NCBI GenBank assembly: GCA_014529385.2
Contig: CM043953.1
Span: forward strand, 75,585,372 to 75,649,371
Origin: Adiantum capillus-veneris
Taxonomy: Eukaryota > Streptophyta > Polypodiopsida > Polypodiales > Pteridaceae
Direction of reading: 5' to 3'
Length of the DNA stretch: 64,000 nt
The notes under the pieces: model-generated
What the model was told of the DNA's origin: nothing
Seen by the model: only the letters and a program-made list of their open reading frames with translations
Databases searched by the model: none
Made by a program: the position numbers and the translations under genes
Shown: piece by piece, positions 1 to 10,454 of the stretch
Layout of the letters: each line of letters begins with the position of its first letter
Position numbering within the stretch: position 1 is the stretch's first letter

Positions 1-626
1 GTTGGGGCTTCCCTTGTGTGTGTGAGTGGGTGTTCTCTCTCTAGCTCCTAGGAAAAGAGCTCGCCCCCCCTCTTGTAGGAATGATTTTGACTTTAGGTGA
101 TCAAGCACCTTACTCATCAAGCATGACAAAGCACTTGAACTAGGGGATGTTCCCACAAGCATCTCAGGCAAGCTTCTCAAGGCACCTCAAGTACTTTAAT
201 CATGCAGCAAGTCAAGCACCTCAAGCATGGAGCCAGTCAAGCACCTCAAGCATCTTAATTAAGCACCTCAAGCATGAAAAACACCTCAAGCATGACAAGC
301 ACCTCAAGCATGACAAGCACCTCGAGCTTGGGCCGGGTTCCCACCTCGAGCTCAGCCCTAGCTTACTTAAGGTCAAAGGACTTTTACACACATTTATTGG
401 AGGTCTTCAATGAAGCTAACCCTAAGGTCTTATGCTCCATTGGTTAGCCTTGCTCTTTGATAGACCATCTCCCTTTTGGGCCCCTTTACCATTGGCCCCG
501 TGTTGAGATAGATCTATAAGCACATACCTATATCTTAACACTTGTTCCCGTTTATTCTCCCACATTAAGTGATCAATTTAATATGAGAAAATCATTTGGG
601 TTAGTTAGATATTAGATTTTATGACA
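1..626 (-). repeat. 3' LTR of element A (partial)
   Basis: Matches 7181-7806 at a constant offset of 7180 with only scattered mismatches. In plus orientation it ends ATGACA at 626; after that the two copies diverge, into the polypurine tract here and into CACTA sequence at 7807. About 1 kb of this LTR lies left of the window. Confidence 0.95.
205..330. repeat. 18-19 bp minisatellite in LTR of A
   Basis: Several imperfect copies of a unit close to GCACCTCAAGCATGACAA. The same array recurs in the other LTR at 7385-7510. It makes a spurious Lys-His-Leu-rich reading frame. Confidence 0.85.
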
Positions 627-640
627 TTACCTCTCTCTTG
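627..640 (-). other. Polypurine tract of A
   Basis: On the minus strand a purine-rich AAGAGAGAGGTA stretch directly precedes the 3' LTR (start TGTCAT). This is the expected place for plus-strand DNA priming. Positions 641-986 between it and the end of pol show no further gene. Confidence 0.75.
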
Positions 641-986
641 AATTCATAGTCGTCCTCGACTATGAGGTAGAATAGATAAAGTCTTAGTCATTAGTCAATC
701 GTACTTAGCGGGTAAAGGATCCCTTTTTACCCTACGACATCTTTCCAAGATGGATGACTAATCCATTTGGTGCTTGGGAGACATAGCTGCCGCAAGCATG
801 TCTGCTCTTTTAGTCCATTTCATTCTCCCATAGTAGAGTGACAAATTCTACTTGGTGTTTGAGAGACGTCGTCATCACAAACATGATTCTAAGCATGCAT
901 ACTAGTTAAATTTGTGCACAATTAAAAAGAGGACTAGTCATATAAGACAAAAACATGAGTTATTTAAAAGAAATTTGTACATTTGC

Positions 987-1868
987 TTACTCTAATGTAG
1001 CATTGTAAGCATTGACAAGGTTCATACTATCCTTAAGTTGTACTCCTTGCATCCATTTAGCATCTTCAAAAGGATAATTTTTGAACTTAATAAGATACCG
1101 TCGGATAATCTTACCATGTCATAGTACTTTGTCTTCATGCCGAAGGATAGCTTCGGGTTGTAGCACCTCTTCTTGGTCTTCAACTTCGGGAGGGTCTTCA
1201 ATAATTGGTTCAATTGGTGGCTCTCCTTTGTAGGGCTTAAGTAAGCTTACATAAAAGGCATTGTGTATAAGCCAATGGTTGGGCAACTTGAGTTGATAAG
1301 CCGTCTCATTGATAGGCTTCAAGATTTGGAAAGGACTATAGTATCTTTTTGCTAGTTTAGCATAATACTTTTGATGGCCCGTAGGATTTTTGCCCGTCGT
1401 TTGCCTTAATCGAGCCGTAGGAAACTTGAGTAAGACCCAATCATTTTCTTTGAACATTAAGGCTCTTCTGTGCTTATCAGCAGTAGCTTTTTGCCTTTGT
1501 TGAGAGATGGCTATAGCCTCCCTAATCTTTTGAAAAGATTCTTGTAGGTCACGGCTATACTCATCGGCGGCGAAGATCTTCCCATGTACTTTCAGTAGCA
1601 AGGGACTTTTAGGTCTTCCTTCTATGATCTCGAAAGGTGCTTTGCCCGTAGAAGTATGTACAGTATTATTGTAGGCATACTCTACTAGCGGTAAATACTT
1701 TTCCCATTGTGATCGTTGATCTACTTTGGTAACATAAGTCTTGAGTAGATCGAGGATCGTAAGATTGGCTATCTCACTCTGGCCATCCGTTTGTGGGTGA
1801 TAGGCCGAAGAGAAATTCAATCTTGTTCCTAGATTTTCAAAGAGACCTTTCCAGAAATTACTGGTCAT
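987..1868 (-). pseudogene. Element A integrase C-terminal half with chromodomain
   Basis: Continues the integrase of element A after a frameshift. It begins at the second catalytic region (motif MTSNFW), contains the YHPQTDGQSE motif that carries the third acidic residue of the DDE triad, then the GPY/F-type region, and ends with a chromodomain-like stretch (motif YLIKFKNYP...W) that would target insertion to marked chromatin. A TGA at 1119-1121 interrupts the frame just before the chromodomain, where the context suggests an arginine CGA codon. The frame then stays open to a TAA at 987-989. The chromodomain places A among the chromoviruses. It is non-functional as it stands. Confidence 0.9.
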
Positions 1869-2485
1869 TCTAGGATCTCTATCTGACCGATGGATGTGGG
1901 TAATCCATGGTGTTTGAAAATCTGAGATATGAAGAGAGTTGCCATTTGATGTGCCTTAATAGTCTTTTTGACAGGAATAAAATGTGTTTGCTTGCTAAAC
2001 CTGTCGACTATTGTCCATATTCCTGTATTCCCATGGATAGACTTGGGTAATCCAAAGATGAAATCCATGGATATACTCTCCCATGGTGAATTTGGAATAG
2101 GCAATGGCTGGAGTAATCCAGGTTGCTTCCCTCTATCATACTTGGTCTTTTGGCATACTACACATTTTGAAACATACTCTTGTATGTCCACTTTCATGGT
2201 AGGCCAATAGAAATACGTCTCTACTCCTCGGAGAGTAGGTTGAATACCTCTATGCCCTGCATATGGGGGAGCATGGGATTCATACATAACCTTTTCACGA
2301 AGGGAATGGGTAACACATAGCCTATTGCCGTGGAGAAGATAACCATCCTGCAAGGTGAATGGTTCCTCTTTCTTCCCCAAAGCAAGGGCTGACATTATGT
2401 CTCTAAAGTCAGGGTCAGTAGCATACTCATCTATCATAGAGGATAGATCATTGTGAGTAGCTATAGACACCGCATTAACTTTTGG
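1865..2485 (-). pseudogene. Element A integrase N-terminal half
   Basis: Carries the zinc-binding HHCC domain (HAPPYAGHRG and CVVCQK motifs) and the first catalytic aspartate (SMDFIFGLP), followed by the VDRFSKQTHF motif. It follows the RNase H domain in the same frame after a TGA at 2486-2488, where an arginine is expected (ALSR-R-P). Its own frame ends at 1865 because of a 1-base deletion near 1880: the conserved SDRDPRM region continues in another frame. Both lesions separate integrase from the rest of pol, so an intact polyprotein cannot be made without recoding. Confidence 0.9.
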
Positions 2486-5400
2486 TCATCGTGAAAGTGC
2501 ATCGGCAACTTGATTGTGCTTACCAGCTATGTGAGCAATATGGAAATTAAATTGCGAAAGAAAATTTTCCCACCTCATTTGTTTGTCGGAAAGCTTGGTT
2601 TGCGTCATGAAATACTTGAGACTTTGGTGGTCGGTTCGTAGGATAAATGGAGTCCCCAATAGGTAGTGCTTCCATGTGTCTAGGGCATGTAGAACAGCTA
2701 AAAGCTCTTTCTCATAAATGCCCAAGACTCGTTCATCACCATTGAGCCTTCGGCTCTCATATGCTATGGCATGCCCTTCTTGAAGCAAAACCGCTCCAAG
2801 GCAATCACCACAAGCATCACATTGGACCTCAAATGGCTTTGAGAGATCCGGAAGCACGAGGACTGGTTGGGAAGTAAGCTTCTCTTTGAGTTTTTCAAAA
2901 GCATTTTGCTCCTTAGCAGTCCATACAAACTTAACGTTCTTCTTGGTTAAGTCGTGTAGTGGTCCTGCTACTTGAGAGAATTTTGCTATGAAGCGTCTAT
3001 AGTATGCACACATACCAATAAAGCTTCTTAGCTCATGTAGATTCCTTGGGTTAGGCCATGATTTTATTACCTCTAACTTTGATGGATCCATACGAATACC
3101 ATCGTGAGAGATAATATGGCCTAGGTATTGAATCTCTTGAAGGAAGAATTCACTTTTCTTTTGGTTGAGAAAAAGTTTGTTCTCCCTCAAGGCTTGAAAA
3201 ATCACTTGGAGATGTTGCTTATGTTCCTCCAAAGACTTGGAGTAGATGATAATATCATCGAAGAAAACTCCATTGAATTTTCGATATGGTCTAAAAATTT
3301 TCTCCATCAAACGATTGAACGTAGCTGGTGCATTAGTCAAGCCAAAAGGCATGACTAGATATTCATAAAGACCAAATGTTGTGCGAAACGCGGTCTTTAA
3401 GATATCCTCATCCACTATCCTTATTTGATGATAGCCACTCTTAAGGTCAATCCTACTGAAGTAGGTAGAGCCTTGTAGCTTATCAAACAGATCTTCTACC
3501 CGAGGTACGGGAAATCTGTTTTTAATAGTGATGTGGTTTAGTGCTCGATAGTCCACACACATACGGTATGTACCATCTTTCTTTTGCACTAAAAGGACTG
3601 GAGAACAAAAGGGAGAGGAACTAGGCCTCACCATCCCTTTGTCTACCAGCTCTTGTACTTGCCTCATGATCTCCTCTTGTTGAGCTTGTGAGACTCGATA
3701 AGGAGGTTTGTTAGGCGGTGAGCTTCCTGGAAGGAGCTCAATACGATGGTCATCATCCCCTCGTTTTGGAGGTAGGTCCATAGGGATATCATCGATGAAC
3801 ACATCTTGGAATCCTTTTAGAAAAGTAGACAAGTCTAACTCTTCTTGATTCCTATCATTTTCATTTGATGAAACATTATTAGCTTTTAGAGACTCTTTGA
3901 CATAAATCATGTACGCAGAAACTGAGCTCTTCATTGATTTATCAAAAGAAAGAGGATTTACAAGTGGAATAGTGCGACCACGCTCACTAGCATCTATATA
4001 CATGTTCTTTCCCCTGTAGGTGAAGTAAATTCTCCTTTCAGGGAACTTCATGTTGGCAGCCATGCGATCAAACCATGGTGCCCCTAGGATAACATCCTGA
4101 TGTTGGAGGGGAGAGATGAAGAAGTCTTCTTTGTCGACATAGCTTTGGACATGAAGCCTCAACTTCCCAATCAAGGGAGTAACGGAGGCTTGTTGTCCCT
4201 TGAAAGCTGCATCAGCTGTTACTATATCTCCCATCTCAAAAGCTTGAATGCCCAACTTGGTGGCCAACTCTATTGATATGAAGTTGAGAGTAGAGCCAGG
4301 GTCAAACAAGATGAAGGCATCATGCTCTCTTACCTTTCCCCAAGCATAGGAGAGTGATGATCCTTTGCAATGAGCATCCTCTTTTGGAGCTTCGATGGTG
4401 GAAGCCCTAGGAGTCTCATTGCGAGTATTCTTCTTGGGGCAAGAACGATAGCCATGTCCTTGCTCCCCACACTTGAAACACTTATGGTCCTTGCGAAAAG
4501 CTTCAAGCTCTTCAGGAGAGAGTTTGTTTTTACCTTTGTAAACTCCCTTCTCCTTGGACCGATTGTTGTTGTTGTTGTTGGAAGTGCCTTGGGAATTATT
4601 TTGAGCATTGGATTTCCCCTTTGCATCATTTTTATCTTTGTTTTCCATGGGCTTGACATTACGTCTAGCCCCTTGATGGAAATTGATGCGTGAAGCAACC
4701 ATGGTGTGGTGGATTACTTCGGTAATAGTACCGGGCCGTTGAGAATTGATATATTCGGCCATCTCTTCAGGTAATCCCGCACAGAATTGCTGTCTTTGCT
4801 CGGCAAAGTCTATCTTTTGAAAGACAGTAGCTTTGAGATGTAAATCCCAAAACTTATCTACATATTTGTTGATAGACTCATGAGAGAGGAGCTTCAAGCC
4901 GCGCCATTCGGTAAGAACTTTATCTTTAGTATCGCTTGGAAGAAATTGCTTCATGATGGAAACTCGTAGAGTTTTCCATGTCTTTGGGGCTTCTCCATTG
5001 CCACGAAGGCTAGCCCACCATTGACGAGCTGATTTTTGGAAGTGCATAGCTACATGGCGTAGCTTGGAGGACTCTGTGAAGCCCTCGTCCCCAAAGGCCG
5101 CATCAAATTGCTGGATGAAGGCCAACACTTTGTCGGTAGCACCAAAGGTGCCATCGTAGGTGAGAAAAGAGATACTCTTTCCTCCCTCCTTGAACTTCTT
5201 TAGCTTTTGTGACCTTCGCCATGCAGGAAATGATTTGCGATGTCCTCCCCTCTTGTATTCTCTAGGAGAATAGCCATAACTTTCATCGGAAGAGAAGGAA
5301 GGTGAAGAAGAAGGAGAAGAGGGTGACCTCTTCCTAGCCCTTTTCTTCCTTTGTTTCCTCTCTTGCCTTTGAGAGTGATGAGGAGAAGGACTATGGGTTG

Positions 5401-5767
5401 CTCTTTTCCTCTTGGGAGGAGTAGGCGATCGTCTAGACCGCCTTCTTCGTGGAGCCACATCTTCAGAAGAACTTAGACTTTCATTGCTTTCTTTCTCTTT
5501 GGATTCCTCCTCTCGAATGGGAGAGAGTCTTCTTTTGGGGTCCTCTTCAAGAGGCCTCCTAAGCTCTCTCTCCTCTTGGAGAGGAAGGGAAATTCCATAG
5601 GCACGAAGTTGTTGAGTAACTTCGGCTTGCAAGGTAGGGTTTCCCATAGCTTGTTGCAACCTAGTCACAAGATAATTCACAAACATGGGAGCATCATCAT
5701 TAGCACCTTCATGTGCAAAGTCAAAGCTATCAATGTTCATTCTACTCTCTTGATTATTGTCAGCCAT
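2486..5767 (-). CDS. Element A Gag-PR-RT-RNase H polyprotein
   Basis: One uninterrupted 1093-residue frame. Order: an N-terminal Gag part with an RS/basic-rich segment (about residues 70-190), a Retrotrans_gag domain (about 200-360), a CCHC zinc knuckle (CFKCGEQGHGYRSC, about 430), an aspartic protease (active site FDPGST, about 488), reverse transcriptase (CVDYRALN about 731; catalytic FFDD about 832 rather than the common Y-x-D-D), and RNase H (CDACGDCLGAVL about 981, TDHQSLKYF). The start at 5767 is the first Met after the leader. It stops at a TGA directly after the RNase H/connection end ALSR, so integrase is cut off. Closest relative in the window is element C at 49.4-54.1 kb, with the same domain order and the same FFDD motif. 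Confidence 0.95.
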   Translation of the reverse strand: MADNNQESRMNIDSFDFAHEGANDDAPMFVNYLVTRLQQAMGNPTLQAEVTQQLRAYGISLPLQEERELRRPLEEDPKRRLSPIREEESKEKESNESLSSSEDVAPRRRRSRRSPTPPKRKRATHSPSPHHSQRQERKQRKKRARKRSPSSPSSSPSFSSDESYGYSPREYKRGGHRKSFPAWRRSQKLKKFKEGGKSISFLTYDGTFGATDKVLAFIQQFDAAFGDEGFTESSKLRHVAMHFQKSARQWWASLRGNGEAPKTWKTLRVSIMKQFLPSDTKDKVLTEWRGLKLLSHESINKYVDKFWDLHLKATVFQKIDFAEQRQQFCAGLPEEMAEYINSQRPGTITEVIHHTMVASRINFHQGARRNVKPMENKDKNDAKGKSNAQNNSQGTSNNNNNNRSKEKGVYKGKNKLSPEELEAFRKDHKCFKCGEQGHGYRSCPKKNTRNETPRASTIEAPKEDAHCKGSSLSYAWGKVREHDAFILFDPGSTLNFISIELATKLGIQAFEMGDIVTADAAFKGQQASVTPLIGKLRLHVQSYVDKEDFFISPLQHQDVILGAPWFDRMAANMKFPERRIYFTYRGKNMYIDASERGRTIPLVNPLSFDKSMKSSVSAYMIYVKESLKANNVSSNENDRNQEELDLSTFLKGFQDVFIDDIPMDLPPKRGDDDHRIELLPGSSPPNKPPYRVSQAQQEEIMRQVQELVDKGMVRPSSSPFCSPVLLVQKKDGTYRMCVDYRALNHITIKNRFPVPRVEDLFDKLQGSTYFSRIDLKSGYHQIRIVDEDILKTAFRTTFGLYEYLVMPFGLTNAPATFNRLMEKIFRPYRKFNGVFFDDIIIYSKSLEEHKQHLQVIFQALRENKLFLNQKKSEFFLQEIQYLGHIISHDGIRMDPSKLEVIKSWPNPRNLHELRSFIGMCAYYRRFIAKFSQVAGPLHDLTKKNVKFVWTAKEQNAFEKLKEKLTSQPVLVLPDLSKPFEVQCDACGDCLGAVLLQEGHAIAYESRRLNGDERVLGIYEKELLAVLHALDTWKHYLLGTPFILRTDHQSLKYFMTQTKLSDKQMRWENFLSQFNFHIAHIAGKHNQVADALSR

Positions 5768-6168
5768 GTTAACAAAATTTTATGTATGTACTTAGTGTAT
5801 GCTTTGGCAATTCAAAACCTTAGTTGCCACTCCTCTTAGCCTTTGAAAATCGGCTCTTAAGTATCTACACCCACGGCTCAAAGTGGTTAATTATAGAGAG
5901 TAGAGGAGTAGGTCTAACATAGCAGAGTTGCCAAGGGCTAGCTCCTTTCGGACTTCTTATGGCTCAATAATGGTAAAGCCGTAGGCAAGTCTAAAAAGAC
6001 TCCATTATTAAGTCCAAAGCTCCTGAGGTGTGCACCATCCCCCACATAGTGGGCTTAACAAAACCGGTATTAGATCCCAGTTCCACTTACTCTATTATAA
6101 TTAACAACATCAACCATTTATAGGCTACTTAAGGACCTCTCTTCTTAAGCAAGAAAAGAAAAACCAAA
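5768..6168 (-). other. 5' leader of element A
   Basis: About 400 bp between the primer binding site and the Gag start. No convincing reading frame or other feature was seen. Confidence 0.6.
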
Positions 6169-6181
6169 TGCTATGATACCA
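6169..6181 (-). other. Primer binding site of A (initiator tRNA-Met type)
   Basis: Minus strand reads TGGTATCATAGCA, one mismatch from the usual plant TGGTATCAGAGC that pairs with initiator tRNA-Met. It lies 1 base from the LTR end (...CATTACA). Confidence 0.85.
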
Positions 6182-6182
6182 A

Positions 6183-7806
6183 TGTAATGGAATTTGCCTA
6201 TTCAATTTGAGAATAGCGGAATTTAATGAGAGTACTTTCAAGAAATGATTTTGTGAGCATAGCGGTAGACATAATTGAAGATAGCAACATAATCATAGCA
6301 ATTAGTTAACTTGGCATAGACAATACTTTTGCAAGAGAGAGAGTTTAGAGAACATGACAACAATTGAGGACCGGATTTATGTGGAGCCGGTCCCCCCTCC
6401 AATAGGCATTTGTATTATGATTTCTCCCATAAAGAGAGACTTGTTACAATACAGTCTTTGTGTTCCTTGTGACCTAGGTGATGCCATGAAGATGGAAGGC
6501 TTCATGCACCACAAACATAACATAAACTTGAAGAAAGCTTTAACTATCCCAAGCCTCAGTCCCAAGACCTCAAACACCTTCGAAGGTGGAGAGAGCTAGC
6601 AGGGAATGAGGGTAGGGAAGAGGAAGAAGAAACATTTCGTAGGAGAAAGAATTAGTTCCTCACTTATCATACTCTTGTTGCTAGCATACATAATAGCATA
6701 GTAATGAAGAAGAAGGAGATGGCAAGCTTAAGCATTGAAGCATGGCTCTTGGTTGGATTTGCACTCCATAGCCAAGAGTGTTGGTGTAGGCTCTCAACCT
6801 CTACTTGCTTGGAGAGGGAGCTCTTGCACTTTGCATAGCACACAATGAGAGTGATTGTGAGTGTGTGTGGGTGAGTATACCCCCTAGGCACCCCCCTAGC
6901 TTGCTTGGGTCGACCCCCCCTTGTAGCTCATGCCTGAAGCTCATTGGACCCTTCCAGGCCTAGCCAATCACAAGCAAGGGCCATTACAAGCAACATGGGT
7001 AGCCTTGGGACAAGTGTCCCCCTTTCCCCTTTGAGAGAGAGGACTTGATAAATGAAAAATCAATTAGATAATTCAAGTAATTTATCATTGGACCCCTTTG
7101 AAGCTTAGCCAATAGGCTTCAAGCAACACATGAAGGTAACATGGGTAGGGGCTTGACATGTGTCCTTGCTGCCTCTTCAAGTTGGGGCTTCCCTTGTGTG
7201 TGTGAGTGGGTGTTCTCTCTCTAGCTCCTAGGAAAAGGGCTCGCCCCCCCTCTTGTAGGAATGATTTTGACTTTAGGTGATCAAGCACCTTACTCATCAA
7301 GCATGACAAAGCACTTGAACTAGGGGATGTTCCCACAAGCATCTCAGGCAAGCTTCTCAAGGCACCTCAAGTACTTTAATCATGCAGCAAGTCAAGCACC
7401 TCAAGCATGGAGCCAGTCAAGCACCTCAAGCATCTTAATCAAGAACCTCAAGCATGAAAAACACCTCAAGCATGACAAGCACCTCAAGCATGACAAGCAC
7501 CTCGAGCTTGGGCCGGGTTCCCACCTCAAGCTCAGCCCTAGCTTACTTAAGGTCAAAGGACTTTTACACACATTTATTGGAGGTCTTCAATGAAGCTAAC
7601 CCTAAGGTCTTATGCTCCATTGTTTAGCCTTGCTCTTTGATAGACCATCTCCCTTTTGGGCCCCTTTACCATTGACCCCGTGTTGAGATAGATCTATAAG
7701 CACATACCTATATCTTAACACTTGTTCCCGTTTATTCTCCCACATTAAGTGATCAATTTAATATGAGAAAATCATTTGGGTTAGTTAGATATTAGATTTT
7801 ATGACA
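6183..7806 (-). repeat. 5' LTR of element A
   Basis: 1624 bp, TG...CA in both readings (plus: TGTAATGG ... ATGACA). It contains the 18-19 bp minisatellite at 7385-7510. I did not find an unambiguous TATA box. Confidence 0.93.
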
Positions 7807-7929
7807 CCACATGTGACACGTGCTCTGTATCCGCTTGTTTGAAGCCCTGCATGTATACACATGATAATAGATCAACTATGGGAAAAAACAAGATTTACAG
7901 TGTCTGAGTGAGGAGTGTCAGTAGATCAC

Positions 7930-9298
7930 CTAAGCATTCTGTTAGCCCGGGATAGTCATGCATGGTCCACATTAGAATGCCTCTGATGAAAGCATTCCGT
8001 CGTCCTGTGTGTCGGCTCATATCCACCACCTCTATGCCAATCCACAATTGTTGTAGCTCTTCCAATAGTGGACGAAGATACACATCCATATTCCCCACTT
8101 TATATCGCCGTGGCACAATCAAGCTTAGCCATAGGTGCCCCTTCTTCGTAGTCAACCACGGGGGAATGTTGTAGTTGACGATGACAACGGGCCATACACT
8201 GTAAGATGTTGATCTTTGACCAAATGGATTTACGCCATCCATAGCCAGGCCTAAGCGCAAATTTCGAGCTTCCCTGGCAAAATCCGACCATGTTCCATCT
8301 ATATGTTTCCAGGCTACGCAATCTGTAGGAATTCGTAGCACACCATCCGAAGATTTATTCTCCTCATGCCATGATGCTAGGGCGGCCATGGACTTACATT
8401 CGAAGAAATGCTTGATGCGAGGAAGCAGAGGGAAATGTCGCAAAACCTTTTGTGGAATTTTTGTCCCGTGGAGATCTACTCGATATCTTTCGGAATCACA
8501 TTTCGGACACTTCTCCATGTCTATGTATTCCCCTATGAAAAGAATGCAGTCATTAGGACAAGCGTGGATAGAATTGTAATCCATCCCCAAGTTTCGCAAA
8601 ATCTTTCTTGCTTCATCTCGGGAATCTGGCATCACATTGTCAGTTGGCAGTATGTGCTCTTTCAGCAATCTATACAACATAAAAATATGATACAATCGTG
8701 TAAAAATCTATCAGATCATTATACATTTAGAGTTCTATTAAAGTAAACTAATTGTAATAGATCACCTGAAAAGCGTTGTGACGCTAGTGTCACTCCATCC
8801 AAACTTTGCCTGCATGTTGAGAAGAACCAGGAGTGCTTTCAATCTAGACATATGTGCTCCATTATACAATGGCGTATCGGCTTCACTTTTCATATCATCA
8901 TAGATAAGCCTTTCTGAATCAATGATCGTCTCAATCATTTCATCAATCTCGGGCTCAAACATTGCCTCGTTGGGAATGTGCTATGCATGATCATCCCCCG
9001 AGCTGTCAGAGGCTACATCTTGTGGCCTCACATATGCTGCTTGACCAAAGCGCCTGCGAACACGTCTATTGGGTTGCAAGATTGCTGCTTGTTGGCCAGC
9101 GTCAGAGTCCGACGAGTTATAATTGGCAACAACTCGATCTATAATAGATGGATCGAACTCGCCAAATTCGCGAACGTGCTGCAAAGAAACACGTCTTGTC
9201 CGTCGCACAGCATGCTTGCATTGATTACAAGGACATAAGACCCTCGTTGAGAGATAGGTGTTTCGGTTGGACGGTCCCACATCCTCGTCGCTACTCAT
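7930..9298 (-). pseudogene. CACTA TNP2-like transposase, first two exons
   Basis: Exon 1 runs 9298-8766 and exon 2 8669-7930; a GT/AG intron (donor GTGATC, acceptor ATAG) joins them in frame. Exon 1 carries the Cys-rich transposase-associated domain (CPCNQCK), an acidic stretch and the LYNGAHMSRLKALL region. Exon 2 carries the TNP2 core (HACPNDCILF, CPKC zinc pair, PLLPRIKHFF, MDGVNPFG, NYNIPPWL, MWTMHDYPG). It acts as a nuclear transposase binding CACTA ends. An in-frame TAG at 8979-8981 breaks exon 1 (a CAG codon would fit). Exon 2 ends at a probable donor at 7929-7928; element A sits 120 bp into that intron, separating these exons from the 3' half. The second TNP2 copy at 16.9-19.9 kb shows the same gene structure. 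Confidence 0.88.
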
Positions 9299-9358
9299 AA
9301 TGAGGATAAAAAACTTATAACCTGGACAACAAATTTAATATTCTATTGGCATTCTTCG

Positions 9359-9361
<3 letters not shown>

Positions 9362-9438
<77 letters not shown>
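9362..9438. repeat. (CT)n microsatellite
   Basis: About 38 uninterrupted CT units, 64 bp upstream of the TNP2 start codon. Sequence 9440-9720 holds no gene I recognise. Confidence 0.98.
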
Positions 9439-9441
<3 letters not shown>

Positions 9442-9726
9442 TCACATTCTCTAGTCATGTCCAATCCCCGCACACCTCGGTCTAGAGGTGCACGGAGATC
9501 AGAACCACCGGGTTATAATCTCGTCTTTATTGGTCAATACCTATATTTGTGGGTACAAGAAATCTACACACCCACGTCTACATGATACTGCATGTAGTGG
9601 ACAAAACCCCTTTGCCTCTTCTCTAGCTGTAGCACTTCACAGCATCTTAACATCTTTTCACAGTAGATCTTTTCACTGTTCGTCTAACTCTAAACCCTAA
9701 ACCGTAAGTAATTCTTGCGTGGACTC

Positions 9727-9870
9727 GATCTAACGTAAATAAGCGTAAATCTAAATAAACATAAATCTAACTAAAAATAAACATAAATCTAATTTAACGT
9801 AAGTCTACATCTAACCTAATCTTTAACGTCTTTTGGGATAGTTTCCTACGACGTTAAAACTCTCTTCTTC

Positions 9871-9880
<10 letters not shown>
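9727..9880. repeat. Direct repeat copy 1 (TAAATCTAA-rich block)
   Basis: Closely matches 10455-10605, including the TTTCCTACGACGTTA and CTCTCTTCTTCTTGTGTG segments. Both blocks consist of degenerate TAAATCTAA/ACGTAAATC units. The two copies bracket the HMA-like exon. Confidence 0.85.

Positions 9881-9938
<58 letters not shown>
9872..9938. repeat. (GT)n microsatellite
   Basis: About 33 GT units at the end of direct repeat copy 1. Confidence 0.97.
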
Positions 9939-9944
<6 letters not shown>

Positions 9945-10075
9945 ACCTAAATAAACCTAAGTCTAATCTAATATAACATAAATCTAAATCTAACGTAAAT
10001 TATGTTATATTAAAAACAAAGAACTAAACTAACAGGGATTATAAGAACCTTAAAATTGATTTAACACATAATTTT

Positions 10076-10438
10076 TCACATAACTCGGCAAGAGTTGGCA
10101 TTCTCATCACTAAAGATGTGAGAGTTAACTTCCGGCGGTGACGCTGCCTCATCTCTATCCACATCTGACGACAGCAATTGGCCCTTTAGACCGTTCTTGC
10201 TCTTGTTACTAACTTTGAAGTTGCTGTTGAATGACTAGAGGTTGTCTAGATGGTCATTGTGTCGGGGATGTAGTGACTCTTGCCGCCCTGAAGATCCACC
10301 TTCTTCCCTATCTTCTGAAGACATTTCACCAGTACTTTTGGATCGACGGAGCCCACCATGAGTGAAGGCAGCAATACCCTATATTCCATTGAGGGCTTTC
10401 TTCACCCGCTTCATGCAGGCATCGCAGTCTATGGAGAC
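10076..10438 (-). pseudogene. Captured HMA (heavy-metal-associated, HIPP-like) exon
   Basis: On the minus strand a splice-acceptor-like TTTAG at 10443-10439 is followed by 121 in-frame codons ending in TGA at 10078-10076. The start (VSIDCDACMKRVKKALNGI) has the CxxC metal-binding loop and following helix of plant HMA proteins. The C-terminus is SCRVM, which fits a CaaX isoprenylation box, as in heavy-metal isoprenylated plant proteins (HIPPs). The middle is Ser/Asp/Glu-rich. Two TAG codons interrupt it (codon 20 and about codon 73), and most of the HMA fold after the first helix is missing. It lies inside a CACTA element on the same strand as the transposase, so I infer a host gene fragment carried by the transposon. 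HMA identity is fairly clear; HIPP subgroup is tentative. Confidence 0.6.
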
Positions 10439-10454
10439 CTAAATCTAATCTAAT

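Larger units (their letters stand above)
1..7806 (-). mobile_element. Ty3/gypsy chromovirus 'A' (left end truncated by window)
   Basis: Positions 1-626 repeat 7181-7806 nearly base for base, so these are the two LTRs of one minus-strand element. The order on the minus strand is 5' LTR (7806-6183), primer binding site, gag-PR-RT-RNase H, integrase with chromodomain, polypurine tract, 3' LTR (626 to beyond position 1). The element lies inside a CACTA transposase intron. Its target duplication cannot be checked because the left flank is outside the window. LTRs are nearly identical but pol carries three stops and a frameshift, so it is recent but inactive. Confidence 0.95.

Noticed and set aside
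147-413. 88-residue frame with Lys-His-Leu repeats (also 7327-7593)
   Set aside because: It reads the LTR minisatellite on the strand opposite to the element; both copies lie inside LTRs.
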